The translations under genes were made by a program, and so were the position numbers. A stretch of DNA of 64,000 bases from positions 580,164 to 644,163 of the forward strand of contig GG745358.1 in assembly GCA_000151295.1 (NCBI GenBank). Direction: 5' to 3'. The DNA is from Allomyces macrogynus ATCC 38327. Taxonomy: Eukaryota; Blastocladiomycota; Blastocladiomycetes; Blastocladiales; Blastocladiaceae. The notes beneath the pieces were generated by a model. The model saw nothing but the letters and a program-made list of their open reading frames with translations. It made no database searches and had not been told where the DNA came from. Of this stretch, positions 1-9,483 are shown one piece after another. Position 1 is the first letter of the stretch. Each line of letters opens with the position of its first letter.

Positions 1-2
1 TC

Positions 3-2564
3 GGGCGAGACGAGGACGTCGATGTCCTGGACGACAACAACGACAACGACAACGACGACGATGGTGAAGGCATGGCAAGGCACGCGCCCGCCTTTGCCAT
101 GACCGCTGCCGTTCCGCCGCCAGCAACGACGACTACGCCGACCTCGCCCACCTTTTCCACGCTCGCCGACCCGCTGCACCCACACGAATCGCTGCTCGAC
201 CGCCGTCGCCGCCGCCTCGACGAGCGCGCGCACCTGCAGCAGCAGCATCACCATGTGCCGCCACCACCCCCACCGCTCGCGCTCGCCACCTCGCCGCCGC
301 ATGTCGCGCCCTTGCTTCTCGCTGGCGCGCCCACGCTCGCGCCGCCCACGACGGCCACGACACCCACGTCGGCCACGCACCATCTTCGGCGCCGGTCGCG
401 CGGGTCGATGATGCTCCTCTTCTCGCCCACCAAACCACGCGCGTCCGGCCTCGGCAACGCCGACACGTCCGATTCTGACAGCGACGACGCCGTGCGCGCA
501 CGGCTCCGGTCGGTCATTTCGGCCCCCGTCGCTGTAGCCGCATCCAGCAACCCGAGCGCCGTACCTTTGGGCCCAACTGTGCATGCACCCGCTCCAAGGT
601 CCCCCGTCGCCGCGGGCGTTCTCGCGCGGCAGCGGACCTTGCAGGACGAATCGAGCGATTCCGACGAGACCGACGACGCAGCGGCGCGATTGCGTGCATT
701 GGCGCGCGTTGGAATCACGGTCACGCCCCCACCGGGCAACGGGATCCCGGGCCCGCCGCCACCGACGCCCGCGATGCTGTCGCCGGCAACGCAAAAGAAA
801 CGCAAGTCGCCCGGCGTGTTCCGCATGCTGGCGCGCACGCTCGCCGACGGGTTTTCGTCGGCGACGCGGTCGTCGTCGTCGTCGTCGTCGTCGACCCGTG
901 GGGGGACTTTGCCGCGCTCGGGACCGCCCGACCCGTCGACCCCGTCGTCGTTTCGCGGCAGTTTTGACTTGGCCGAGGAGCCAAGGCGTGTCTCCATTTC
1001 CTCGCCGCATCTCGTTGCCGCGACCGCGCGCACCGTCCTTGCCGGGGTCGTCCCGCTCGCCGAGGCCGCATTGCGGCAACAAACGACGGGGTTTGCGTCG
1101 TTACCACGGTCCACGCCTCCACCGCCCCCAGGCGCCCCACAACGCCCGCGCGCCGCACACCCGCCGCCGTCCCCCGCGTTACGGCGGCGATCCATGTCCT
1201 TTTCGGACTTGCCGCGTCTCGACGCGCCGCACTCGATGACCCGCGCCGCGTCCCCGGCTCGAAACGCCGCGCACGCCGTCTCTGCCGCGTCGCCACTCGT
1301 CCATGTGGTCGAAGTTGACGGCGAAGAAGACACCGCGCCGCTGCCCCCAAGGCCGCCGAGCCGCACTTCCGCGCGCACGGTCCCCACGGGCCCGAGGTTG
1401 CGCACGCCGTCGGGCCCCCACGCGGCTCCACCACCACCGATGCCGCCACCGGCCGGCGCGGTCCCGCCCGTCCCGCCCATGTCCCCAACGACGACGGCGA
1501 CTGCGCATGTGACGGCAGTCGCGATTCCGGCTCCCGCACCGCCACCCTCGACCCGGTCACGGTCCCCTGCGGCGTCGCGGTCGCGCGCGTCGACAATGCC
1601 CGACGACGACGCGGCGTTGGATGCCGCGTGGCTACCACCCGCACACGTGACGAAACGCATTTCGCTGACGCCGAAACTGATTGCGGATTCGGATCCGGGG
1701 GTCGATGGTGGGGACGCGTGGCGATTGCCGTCGTGGATCGGATCGGACTTGGACGCCCTTGCCGCTGGCGTAGGCGGCAACACAGGGGGGTCAAGTAAAC
1801 GGTCCCTGTCGCGGTCACGATCGTCGGTCGTGTCAGCGGCACGGTCGTCCCTGCCGCCCGCCGCAGCCGACGTCCCAACGGTCGCGGCAGATGGAGATAC
1901 AGACGCACCGCCGCCAACGAGTCCCGCGGCGGCACCGCCGAGTGCCGACGATGTGTCCCGACTCGAATCGCTCATGGCCCGCACGGTCGACGAGGAACGC
2001 GCGATGCTCGCGAGTTTTATTTCCAGCTCGACGCCCGCGATGACGGGGGGTGCACCGCCGACGCCGCCGCCGGAACCCGTGCCCAAGGACCTCCCGCCGC
2101 CGCCGCGGCGGGCCGCGAGCCCCTCACCGCCGCGGTCTGCGACGTCGCCGTCGGCGGGAACCAAACCGCGGACTCTGCGCGATCTGTTATCGGCGGTGGC
2201 GGCCGACGTGCCGGGCACGCTCAAGCGCGCGCGGTCTGCGGGGAAGGCGAACAAGCGCAGTTCGAAAGAGGCGGGACCGGTGTTGGCACCGTCGTCGCCG
2301 AAACCCGCGCAGGAAGCGACCATGGAACTGATTGCCGCGTATGCCGGGTTGTGTGACGATGAGTCGCCCGTGGCCGAGACGGCGCCTGCGGTCGAGCCAG
2401 AGACGGTGATGGAGAAGAAGGGGAGGGAGGGTGGCGAAGAGGTCGATCCAGAGGTGGCGCACTTGGTCGCGCAGATTCACCGTGCGATGCGCGACTTGGA
2501 TGAGGAGTCGCCGGCGCGGTCGACCGTGGAAAGTCCTCGGACACCGGTCGCGGCGGGGCCATGA
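3..2564 (+). CDS. Low-complexity Pro/Ser/Ala-rich hypothetical protein, 5' partial
   Basis: I do not recognise this protein. The frame is open to the left edge of the window: codons from base 3 encode an acidic Asp/Asn-rich run before the first visible ATG at 72, so the true start probably lies upstream. At least 850 residues are encoded. Most of it is disordered, with proline runs, serine runs (a TCG repeat near 868-891), Arg/Ser clusters and short acidic patches. The last 150 residues are more mixed, with a Leu/Arg-rich stretch around 2170-2230 and an acidic, possibly helical tail around 2420-2520. No catalytic motif, membrane segment or zinc ligand is visible. It ends at TGA 2562-2564. Third-position GC bias and the length support real coding. 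A cytoskeletal or signalling scaffold would fit the composition, but that is a guess. Confidence 0.7.
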   Translation, partial: GRDEDVDVLDDNNDNDNDDDGEGMARHAPAFAMTAAVPPPATTTTPTSPTFSTLADPLHPHESLLDRRRRRLDERAHLQQQHHHVPPPPPPLALATSPPHVAPLLLAGAPTLAPPTTATTPTSATHHLRRRSRGSMMLLFSPTKPRASGLGNADTSDSDSDDAVRARLRSVISAPVAVAASSNPSAVPLGPTVHAPAPRSPVAAGVLARQRTLQDESSDSDETDDAAARLRALARVGITVTPPPGNGIPGPPPPTPAMLSPATQKKRKSPGVFRMLARTLADGFSSATRSSSSSSSSTRGGTLPRSGPPDPSTPSSFRGSFDLAEEPRRVSISSPHLVAATARTVLAGVVPLAEAALRQQTTGFASLPRSTPPPPPGAPQRPRAAHPPPSPALRRRSMSFSDLPRLDAPHSMTRAASPARNAAHAVSAASPLVHVVEVDGEEDTAPLPPRPPSRTSARTVPTGPRLRTPSGPHAAPPPPMPPPAGAVPPVPPMSPTTTATAHVTAVAIPAPAPPPSTRSRSPAASRSRASTMPDDDAALDAAWLPPAHVTKRISLTPKLIADSDPGVDGGDAWRLPSWIGSDLDALAAGVGGNTGGSSKRSLSRSRSSVVSAARSSLPPAAADVPTVAADGDTDAPPPTSPAAAPPSADDVSRLESLMARTVDEERAMLASFISSSTPAMTGGAPPTPPPEPVPKDLPPPPRRAASPSPPRSATSPSAGTKPRTLRDLLSAVAADVPGTLKRARSAGKANKRSSKEAGPVLAPSSPKPAQEATMELIAAYAGLCDDESPVAETAPAVEPETVMEKKGREGGEEVDPEVAHLVAQIHRAMRDLDEESPARSTVESPRTPVAAGP

Positions 2565-3155
2565 CACGCGATCCGTGACTCTCGCTCCTCCCCACTCTCC
2601 CGCTCACCTTGCCCATCTGCATCCTTGTGCGCCCCTCCTTTCTCTCGCCCAACGGCGTGTCGTGTCTGTCCACCCCTCCGTCCCGTCCCGATCGCGGACG
2701 AGCTCGTTTTGGTTTCGATTTTGCAGCTTTGCTTGGCTTGTTTTTTGGTTGGCTTCTTGTTTTGCGCGCGCGCGCCCCTCGCGGACCCATCTCATCATGT
2801 CCATACAAATACACGATACACGGCACCGTACAGAGGCCATCATGGTGTGATCGTTGGCTCAAGAGGGACATGGCCGCGCTCATCGCAATGAAATCGTCAC
2901 GGAGCAACCAGCAAAGGGCGGTGGCTAGCCAGTGCTGGTTTGGCTCCCCTGCCAGTGTTTGGCAACGTCCCGCACGAACTCGTCTCGCACCACTAGCGTG
3001 TTTCTCACGCTCAACTTTTTTGACTGTTCTTCGCCACGCCCCACTCGTCGCTGAACCGCGCTCCGGGCCGCCAGCACCACCTCAAGCAGCTGCAATCGTG
3101 TCCGAGTCCAACCACCAGCAATCCACGCTCCTATCCATTTCGCCAACTCTCCACC
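2565..3155. other. Intergenic region upstream of TRS31
   Basis: I see no gene here. The stretch holds T-rich and CG-repeat sequence (a GCGCGCGCG run near 2765-2775) and presumably the 3' end of the first gene and the promoter of TRS31. The short ORFs on both strands lack codon bias. Confidence 0.5.
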
Positions 3156-4114
3156 ATGCAGCAAGCGCTCAGCGGCATGAACTCGCGGCTCTCGTCGATT
3201 GGCGGGTCGGTCGTGGGCGCGGGCGACGCGCGCACGCGCGCGCAGCTCGACCGGTCGATTACGAGGCCGCGCGTGGGCGAGGTAATCATTCATTGCCGCC
3301 GCCATGGACCAACGACGACCAACAATCTTGGCGCTGACTGTCCGACCGCATGCTCGACGCACGCGCGCTGCACATTGCATCGCAGGTCTCGCTGAGTGCC
3401 TTTGCGTTCCTGTTTTCCGAACTCGTGCAGTACTCGCAGAAACACGTCAAGGGGATCCAGGACTTGGAAAAGCGGTAAGGCGCGCTTCCGCTCCCCACGT
3501 CACCGTTGCGCCGCATCGCTTCACTGACTTGGCCCATCCGCGTCGTAGCCTGAACCTCGTCGGGTACCGCGTCGGCCAACGGCTGCTCGAACTGCTCGTC
3601 TTCCGCGACCGCGGGTCCAAGCGCGACGTGAAGTTACTCAACGCCCTGCTCTTCATCAACACCAACGTCTGGAAAGCGCTCTTTGGCAAGCCTGCCGATT
3701 CGCTGGAAAAATCGTCTGAGCACGACGACGAGTGTATGTTTTCTCGCCCATCTCTGCTCTTCATGCTCTCCACCGTTCATCAAGCGCGTTGCGCGTGTCT
3801 AGATATGATCAGCGACAACGACCTCGTCGTGAACCGGTACATTTCGATCCCAAAAGAAATGGCGCAGCTGAACACGGGCGCGTTTGTGGCCGGGATTGTC
3901 GAGGCGATGTTGGACGGGAGCGGGTTCCCGGCACGGGTCACGGCGCATACGGTGCCTGTTGCAGGGTTCCCGTTTCGTACGACGATTTTGATCAAGTTTG
4001 ATGCCAAGGTACGCAGTGGCGATGCGCGACGATGGGGATGGGGACCAGCGGACTGACTGACGTCGCCGACGACGGTAGGTCATGGAGCGGGAAAAGCGGT
4101 TGGCCGACAAGTAG
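3156..4114 (+). CDS. TRS31: TRAPP complex subunit Trs31/TRAPPC5 (5 exons)
   Basis: Core subunit of the TRAPP complexes, which act as Rab GTPase exchange factors and tethers in ER-to-Golgi and Golgi traffic. Proposed exons are 3156-3281, 3386-3474, 3549-3733, 3803-4008 and 4079-4114. All introns are GT-AG, and the spliced length is 642 nt (213 aa), the usual size for the family. Bet3-family landmarks appear in order: VSLSAFAFLFSELVQY across exon 2, GYRVGQRLLELLVFR in exon 3, then NVWKALFGKPAD, then NRYISIPKEMAQLN and FVAGIVEAMLDGSGFPARVT in exon 4, and IKFDAKV before the short last exon. The splice joins restore the conserved motifs exactly (VGE|VSLSAF; DDE-Y-MISDN), which makes the model strong. 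The gene is convergent with MRPS33, with 131 bp between the stop codons. Confidence 0.95.
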
Positions 4115-4245
4115 GCGTGCGGACGCAGTCGCGCGACAGCAGGAGGATATCGAGATAGACGACTGTATTAAATACCGAACAAGAGCGACAGGCACACCGA
4201 GAGCTGCAGGAACCAAACAACAACGACAACCGGCACGCCGCTCGT

Positions 4246-4657
4246 CTACTTTTTCTTCTTGTTGAGCGCGGCGCGCTTGCCCTCGCCTACCACCACCATC
4301 ACGACCACCGTCAGTTCGAATGCATTTCTTCGTGGCCAGGACCTTCCCGCGCGCATTCCACCACGCACCCTTCTTGGGCGCGCCCTTGTTGCGCGCATTC
4401 AAACCCTTGATCTTGTTCAACCGCAGCACCTCCTGCATATCAATCAACTTCTCGAGCCCGAGCGGTTCGCAGACGGCGTTCAACTTTTTGATAGTCGGCG
4501 GCTCGATGGGGTAGTAGCTGGTCAATTGCGGGCCGGCAAGCCGCTCGCGCAGGATGCGGTGGCCCGTGCGGGCATGCGTCGGGTTGTGCACGGTCTGGAA
4601 GATCTGGCACGACAGTTGCCGCAAGTGGCGCGTCTTGGTGGTGAGCGTGGAGGACAT
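4246..4657 (-). CDS. MRPS33: Mitochondrial small ribosomal subunit protein mS33 (2 exons)
   Basis: Nuclear-encoded protein of the mitochondrial 28S/37S ribosomal subunit (yeast Rsm27, human MRPS33). Exon 1 is 4369-4657 and exon 2 is 4246-4286, separated by an 82-nt GT-AG intron. The spliced protein is 109 aa, normal for the family. Diagnostic features are the N-terminal basic segment with SCQIFQTVHNPT, the central region with LTSYYPIEPPTIKKLN, and the C-terminal GAPKKGEGKRAALNKKKK tail, which matches the family's KGEGKR-lysine ending only when the intron is removed. Without splicing the frame runs on into unrelated sequence. The basic N-terminus is compatible with mitochondrial import. Confidence 0.92.
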
Positions 4658-4861
4658 GGTGACGGTGGATTCGATGGTATGACCCGAAGTGGAGTGGTGA
4701 TGTGTGGCCGTTGGCGGTGTGAGCAGGGACCTTCACTCAGGCACGTGGCCGGTACCGAGAGCTCAGAGTCTTGCGGACGCAAGTGCTCTGGCCTCACATC
4801 GCGTCTGCTCTTCTTCCTCCTCTGTGTTCGACACCACACCATCACCAAAATATCAATACCC

Positions 4862-6052
4862 ATGGCCACGACAGACCCACCACCGACGCCCGCTGCGGCT
4901 TTGGACGCGAGGACGGCATCAGCAGCATCCTCGATAGTAGCAAGCGCCGAACCCGCAATGACAACCACCTTGAACGACGACCCTGCACCAACTGGCCTCT
5001 GCAACGCCATCCTTGCCACCATCGCCGCGCTCTGGACCGCCCTCGTCGCCTGGTCCCAACAATGGTGCCTGCGCATTATGGCATGCGGCCCCGTTCCGCG
5101 GCACGTCGCGTTCATCATGGACGGCAACCGACGGTACGCACGCACCGCTTTGCACCCACCCCGGACCGCGCAACACGACCCTCCTGACCCTCCGCAGGTT
5201 TGCGAAAAAGATCCACCGCGACAAGCGGCACGGCCACTACCTCGGGTGGCTCGCGCTCGAGTCGGCGCTTGACTGGTGCCTGCAACTCGGCGTGCAGTGC
5301 GTGACCGTCTACGCGTTCAGTATTGAAAACTTCAAGCGCGACCAGGACGAGGTCGCGTACTTGTTTGCCATGATGATTGATAAGTTGGCGTTGCTCTCCA
5401 CCGAGAGGTACGGCCGGGGTGGCGTTGTGGTTTGTGGTTCTCTGCAAGACTGACGCGTACGTGCGGTTGTAGCGAACTCGTGGAGCGGCACCAGATCCGC
5501 ATCCGCATCCTCGGCGATGTGCGACTGTTACCGATCAACGTGCAGCGCGCCGCGGCCGAGGCCGAGCGGCGCACGTGCCACCATGCCGGGTACGCACCAA
5601 CGTAGTCGTGCTCGCCCTTTCCTCCCACTTCCACTGACGCTCCCTTTTCTTCCAATAGCGCCATTCTCAACATCTGCATCCCGTACACGTCGCGGCACGA
5701 AATCCTCACCGCCGTCTCCCTCGCCCGCGTCTCCTCCACCTCAGACCCGATCGCCGCCGTCGCCCAGCACCTCGGTACCGCCGGGTGCCCCCCACTCGAC
5801 TTGCTCGTGCGCACGTCGGGCGAACACCGGCTGTCCGACTTTCTCATGTGGCAGGCCTCCGAAAAATGCCTTTTGCGGTTCGTGAGCCCGGCCTGGCCCG
5901 AGTTTGGGTTCTGGACATTTTGGCCGAGTTTGGTCGAGTATCAGCTGGCGCAGGTGGCGCGGGGCGAGTGGAGGAGAGAGAAGTGGAGTGTGTCGCAAGA
6001 GGTGATGCGGTGGGATGCGACGCGGTATGCGGACGAGGTGTGGAGCGAGTAA
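4862..6052 (+). CDS. RER2: Cis-prenyltransferase: dehydrodolichyl diphosphate synthase (4 exons)
   Basis: Condenses isopentenyl diphosphate units onto farnesyl diphosphate to make the polyprenyl diphosphate precursor of dolichol, at the ER membrane. Exons are 4862-5133, 5198-5407, 5473-5589 and 5659-6052 (993 nt, 330 aa); all introns are GT-AG and 64-69 nt. The conserved UPP/DHDDS regions are present: HVAFIMDGNRR with the catalytic Asp near residue 87, then FAKKI and GHYLGW, then VTVYAFSIENFKR, then AILNICIPYTSRHEI, then the C-terminal RTSGEHRLSDFLMWQ and the FWPSLVEYQ end. The N-terminal ~45 residues are Ala/Thr-rich. They are followed by a hydrophobic segment (about residues 46-75) that could anchor or associate with the membrane. 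Eukaryotic enzymes often work with a NgBR/Nus1 partner, which is not in this window. Confidence 0.95.
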
Positions 6053-6479
6053 CGATGGGGGAGAATTAGGATGGCGAGGAGAATAGAGGAATGGGTACAA
6101 TGGAGAGCGATATTCCTGAGCTGACGAGGGCGCGTCGCTCGTTGCTGGCCCCTGGCGCGATGAGCGTGGCGGGATCGCAAGCAAGCGTGCGAGCTCAGAG
6201 ATCAGCGCAGGATCAAGAGCGACATCAATGCGGCTTCACGTCGCATCTTGTCCGGCTCGAGGCTGCGGGGTGCAAGCCATCACCGAACATTGATACCTGC
6301 GTGTCGATGTGGACTGTCCAGTTGGCATCAATGACTCCTTCCTTGACGCTCGCGTCGACCATCCACCAGCTCCTGGCGCACGACCGCGATCACCGCGTCC
6401 ACGACGCCAGCATCAGTTGCACTTTCTGCATTCATTGCAAAACGAGAAGAAAACGTGCCGAGCAATTTCGACCCAACGG
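6053..6479. other. Intergenic region after the cis-prenyltransferase
   Basis: I see no supportable gene. The short ORFs here have no codon bias or recognisable motif. It may include the 3' UTR of the upstream gene and 5' sequence of the doubtful ORF that follows. Confidence 0.4.
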
Positions 6480-6984
6480 AGAGCTCGAGTGCACGATCCG
6501 GAAGTGGAACTCCTCCCACTCGACGCGGGCGACCCGTACGCGCACGCGCGCATGCACCGCGGCTGCGCACGGCCCGTGACCGACCTGTGTTTGCCAGACG
6601 TAGCGCGGGACCGGGTCCGTGGCTTGCAGCTTGAATGGAAACTCGAGCCGCGGCGGGCGGCGCGCGTGTGGGAAATGGCGGTGCTCGCGGCGCTGCTGGA
6701 CGCGAAGGTGCCGGTGCCACACGAGTTTCGGACGTTGATCAAGCATCGGCTGTTCCGTGAGGGGAAGGCAGATTTGGGTCGACGTGCCGCGCCGGGAACG
6801 GGTGGAGATGTTGCATCGGCGGTATGTGGCGGTCATGGAGCGGTATGCGCGGATCGTGTATGTCGTGCGGGCGCGGGTCGCGGTGCAGAGGGAGGGGGAG
6901 AAGGGGACGGAGCGGCGCGCGGGGCGGGGGATGGGACGACAGGGGCGCGGGGGAGGTGGTCGGCGTGAGGCCGTGGATGCGTGA
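6480..6984 (+). CDS. Possible hypothetical protein split over two frames
   Basis: Low-confidence call. Two adjoining stretches show coding-like composition in different frames. One is about 6495-6770 and includes EWKLEPRRAARVWEMAVL and PHEFRTLIKHRLFR. The other is about 6760-6984 and includes WVDVPRRERVEMLHRRY and ARIVYVVRARVAV. A GT-AG intron from about 6709 to 6770 would join them in phase but would discard the plausible PHEFRTLIKHRLFR segment; a single-base indel near 6765 is the alternative. No start is assigned and I recognise no family. The last ~50 bp resembles a segment at about 10760-10808. Confidence 0.3.
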
Positions 6985-7407
6985 TGAGTAGGGTGGAGGA
7001 GGAAGGAGGAGGAGGAGGAGGCGGAGTGGTCGCGATGGAAAGACATGAGATTGTGTGCAAAAGATCCATCCACGCCAGAGTGACAGCGCAATTGCATCAT
7101 TCAATTGACAGCACGCTGGCCCAGAACAAATTCATTGTCGTTTTTTTGCATTGAAGGATTCGTTACCTTGATCAGCGCTAGCCAACATCACACCATTGCA
7201 GCTCTCACTGTGCTGCCACACGCCGCGGGTTGTGACGCACTAGGGTGGGCACCTAACGTCAAGGAGGGAAAAGATCACAGTCCGAGTCAGATTTCTGGAT
7301 CCGATCAACAACGAAGAGGTGAGAATGATCAAGGGAAAAAATCGTTACATTTCATGTTACAGACGTGGATAAATCAACAAGAACAACAAGCCAATGTGCT
7401 CCAGCAT

Positions 7408-9483
7408 TCACTTTGCAACCACAATAACTTGCCCAACAATACCATCGACGGCGAGCTCTTGGACCATGGCCTCAATGTGCTTCAGCACTTCCGTTTCAAC
7501 GACGTTCACAGGCACTCGCACTTCGAGCGGGAACGGATCACGCTGGCTCTCACGCACTTGGGCCGCATCGCCCTTGCCAACCCACGGCCGGCATTCAACG
7601 CACCATCGAGCCATGTTGGTAATCTCCTTGGTCATTCGGTCCAAGTCGTCGACTTTGCGCAGATCGACCACAAGCTTGTGCACAGCGGTCTTCAGCTCAC
7701 TGTGATGCCTCTGGAGGTCTACTGAAGGAATGATGTTCCACAATTCGTTGCCCTGCACGTACGTGAGCCGCCACTCGGCGAGCGGCTCGTCATATTTGTT
7801 GAGTGCGACGTTGGCATCTTTGAACTGTGACATGCACGTCAGGAATTCGACGATGCGCATGCTCACACATCCCGAGATGCGCTGCAGGGTTGACGCACAG
7901 GCTGCCGGCAACGAATTGAAGCGTGACGATTGGTCGGTCCAACAGTAGTACCAGGCAGATTTGGCGTGCTTGAGCGAAGGCAACGCGCAATCCGGAAACG
8001 TTGCAAACGTGCCGGGCAATGCAATCAGGTGCTTGACACTCGCCAGAATTGGCACGATATCATCGACCCAAACAATGCGCTCTGGTAGTGACAACATTGT
8101 GAGGTTGACCAGCTCATCAAGCATGATGCCGGAAATGGGGATGGGGCTCCACACATTGCTCGAGATCGAAAGAGAGCAAATTGACAACCAAGGCAATACG
8201 CTGAACACCGATTCTGGACGTACAATGCGCACAACAACTTTGGCAAGTTGCGGAGCAACGAGACAGGACGCAAGCGCCATGATCGTATCCAACTCAGCGT
8301 GCAGTGCTGTCAGGTTCAGACATGGCCCAAAGGGAAGCGAGGCAGTTGCAATCCTTGGTGCAAGTGATCCAACAAGCATGAGCGACTTGAGAACCGAAAG
8401 ACTGGGACTGCCGCCAGCAATCTGAAAGAACAAAGTCGATGGCCCCTTGAATTTGCGCAGCTCAGGCCATGCTGGTATAGGCACAATTGGAGCATAGGCA
8501 TTGTTCGAGGTGATTGTTGCCATCAAACTGCGAAGTGTGCGGGCATGCTGTGCAATCGCACTTGGGTGCACACTGGGTGCAGTGACAGACAACAATGTCA
8601 GTTTTGGTGCTTTTGGCAGCGTTTCCAGGAAGCCCCATTCTATCCGGACGGTGAGCGTGTGCAAGTGTGGCAGCTCGAGCAACTTGGCCGCTTTGTTCCA
8701 GCACGGTGTAAGCCACAAGTTGAGGTTGAGGGTCGTCAAAGTAGCGCTCCAAGTGGCGAGGGCAGATACGACTGCAGGTGCTGCTGTGTGATGCACCTGC
8801 AGAGTGAGGTGGAGCCACGAAATCTTGGGCAGTGAAACAGCGAGTTTTCTGATCATGGTGCTCGCTCCTTGGGGATTGTCGAGCTGTCCGCAGTGCGCAA
8901 CTCTTGTATCGCTCAGTCGAAGCGCTGTGATCAAGTCAACAGCAACCAACGAAAATCGGTCGTTGCTGCTAAAGTGCGGCACTGGAACAAACTGCAGAGC
9001 GCGCGCATCGTCAAGTGCGTTGATCGTCTGTTGAGAGAGCAACTCTGCCATCTGAGGCTCCCCATTGGGGCGGCCGGTCCATTTCTCTGCGGGTAACACG
9101 ATAATGGCCGCTGAGTGGCGGTTGTTGCCGTTTGCAACGAACTGCCAGCATACTCGACATGACCAGAGACTGTAGGTCACCCCTTTCAAATACACAACAT
9201 CAAGACTGAGGTCAACGTGATACGATCCGCTTGGCCGGGGTGCGTCAATGGCAGCGCTCCATGCACGGGACACACGGCGCAGCTCAAACAGTGTCCATGC
9301 AGTCTGTGAGGGCACGCGCACATGACGCTCGACACGGTCTTGCATTGGAGCACAAGCAACAATCAAGTCGACAATGATAAGGAGCACATCATAGGGAAGA
9401 TCGGCGAGAGTTTTTACTGGCACAGCGGTGTTTGCTTGAGCGCAGGTCAGGGTCGCAGCATCATCCAAGAGATTCTCTGGCAT
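7408..9483 (-). CDS. F-box protein with leucine-rich C-terminal region, paralogue A
   Basis: Predicted SCF ubiquitin-ligase substrate adaptor. The frame extends to 9585, but the first ATG is at 9481-9483, giving 691 residues; this start also places the F-box at the same distance as in paralogue B. The F-box lies near residues 27-80 (ADLPYDVLLIIVDLIVA, then FELRRVSRAWSAAI). Hydrophobic, leucine-rich blocks follow that look like degenerate LRRs (for example KISWLHLTLQ and TLTTLNLNLWL). The C-terminus carries a conserved ARWCVECRPWVGKGDAAQ motif shared with paralogue B. There are no introns. The target is unknown. Codon bias is weaker than in the housekeeping genes, which suggests fast evolution. 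The neighbouring paralogue lies about 4.2 kb away in the same orientation. Confidence 0.8.
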   Translation of the reverse strand: MPENLLDDAATLTCAQANTAVPVKTLADLPYDVLLIIVDLIVACAPMQDRVERHVRVPSQTAWTLFELRRVSRAWSAAIDAPRPSGSYHVDLSLDVVYLKGVTYSLWSCRVCWQFVANGNNRHSAAIIVLPAEKWTGRPNGEPQMAELLSQQTINALDDARALQFVPVPHFSSNDRFSLVAVDLITALRLSDTRVAHCGQLDNPQGASTMIRKLAVSLPKISWLHLTLQVHHTAAPAVVSALATWSATLTTLNLNLWLTPCWNKAAKLLELPHLHTLTVRIEWGFLETLPKAPKLTLLSVTAPSVHPSAIAQHARTLRSLMATITSNNAYAPIVPIPAWPELRKFKGPSTLFFQIAGGSPSLSVLKSLMLVGSLAPRIATASLPFGPCLNLTALHAELDTIMALASCLVAPQLAKVVVRIVRPESVFSVLPWLSICSLSISSNVWSPIPISGIMLDELVNLTMLSLPERIVWVDDIVPILASVKHLIALPGTFATFPDCALPSLKHAKSAWYYCWTDQSSRFNSLPAACASTLQRISGCVSMRIVEFLTCMSQFKDANVALNKYDEPLAEWRLTYVQGNELWNIIPSVDLQRHHSELKTAVHKLVVDLRKVDDLDRMTKEITNMARWCVECRPWVGKGDAAQVRESQRDPFPLEVRVPVNVVETEVLKHIEAMVQELAVDGIVGQVIVVAK

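Noticed and set aside
721..1935. 404-codon minus-strand ORF
   Set aside because: A further shadow of the same low-complexity gene, with only Arg/Pro/Thr runs.
248..2323. 691-codon ORF on the minus strand opposite the first gene
   Set aside because: It is a GC-rich antisense shadow. Composition is Gly/Arg/Ala noise without domains, and the plus frame has the codon bias.
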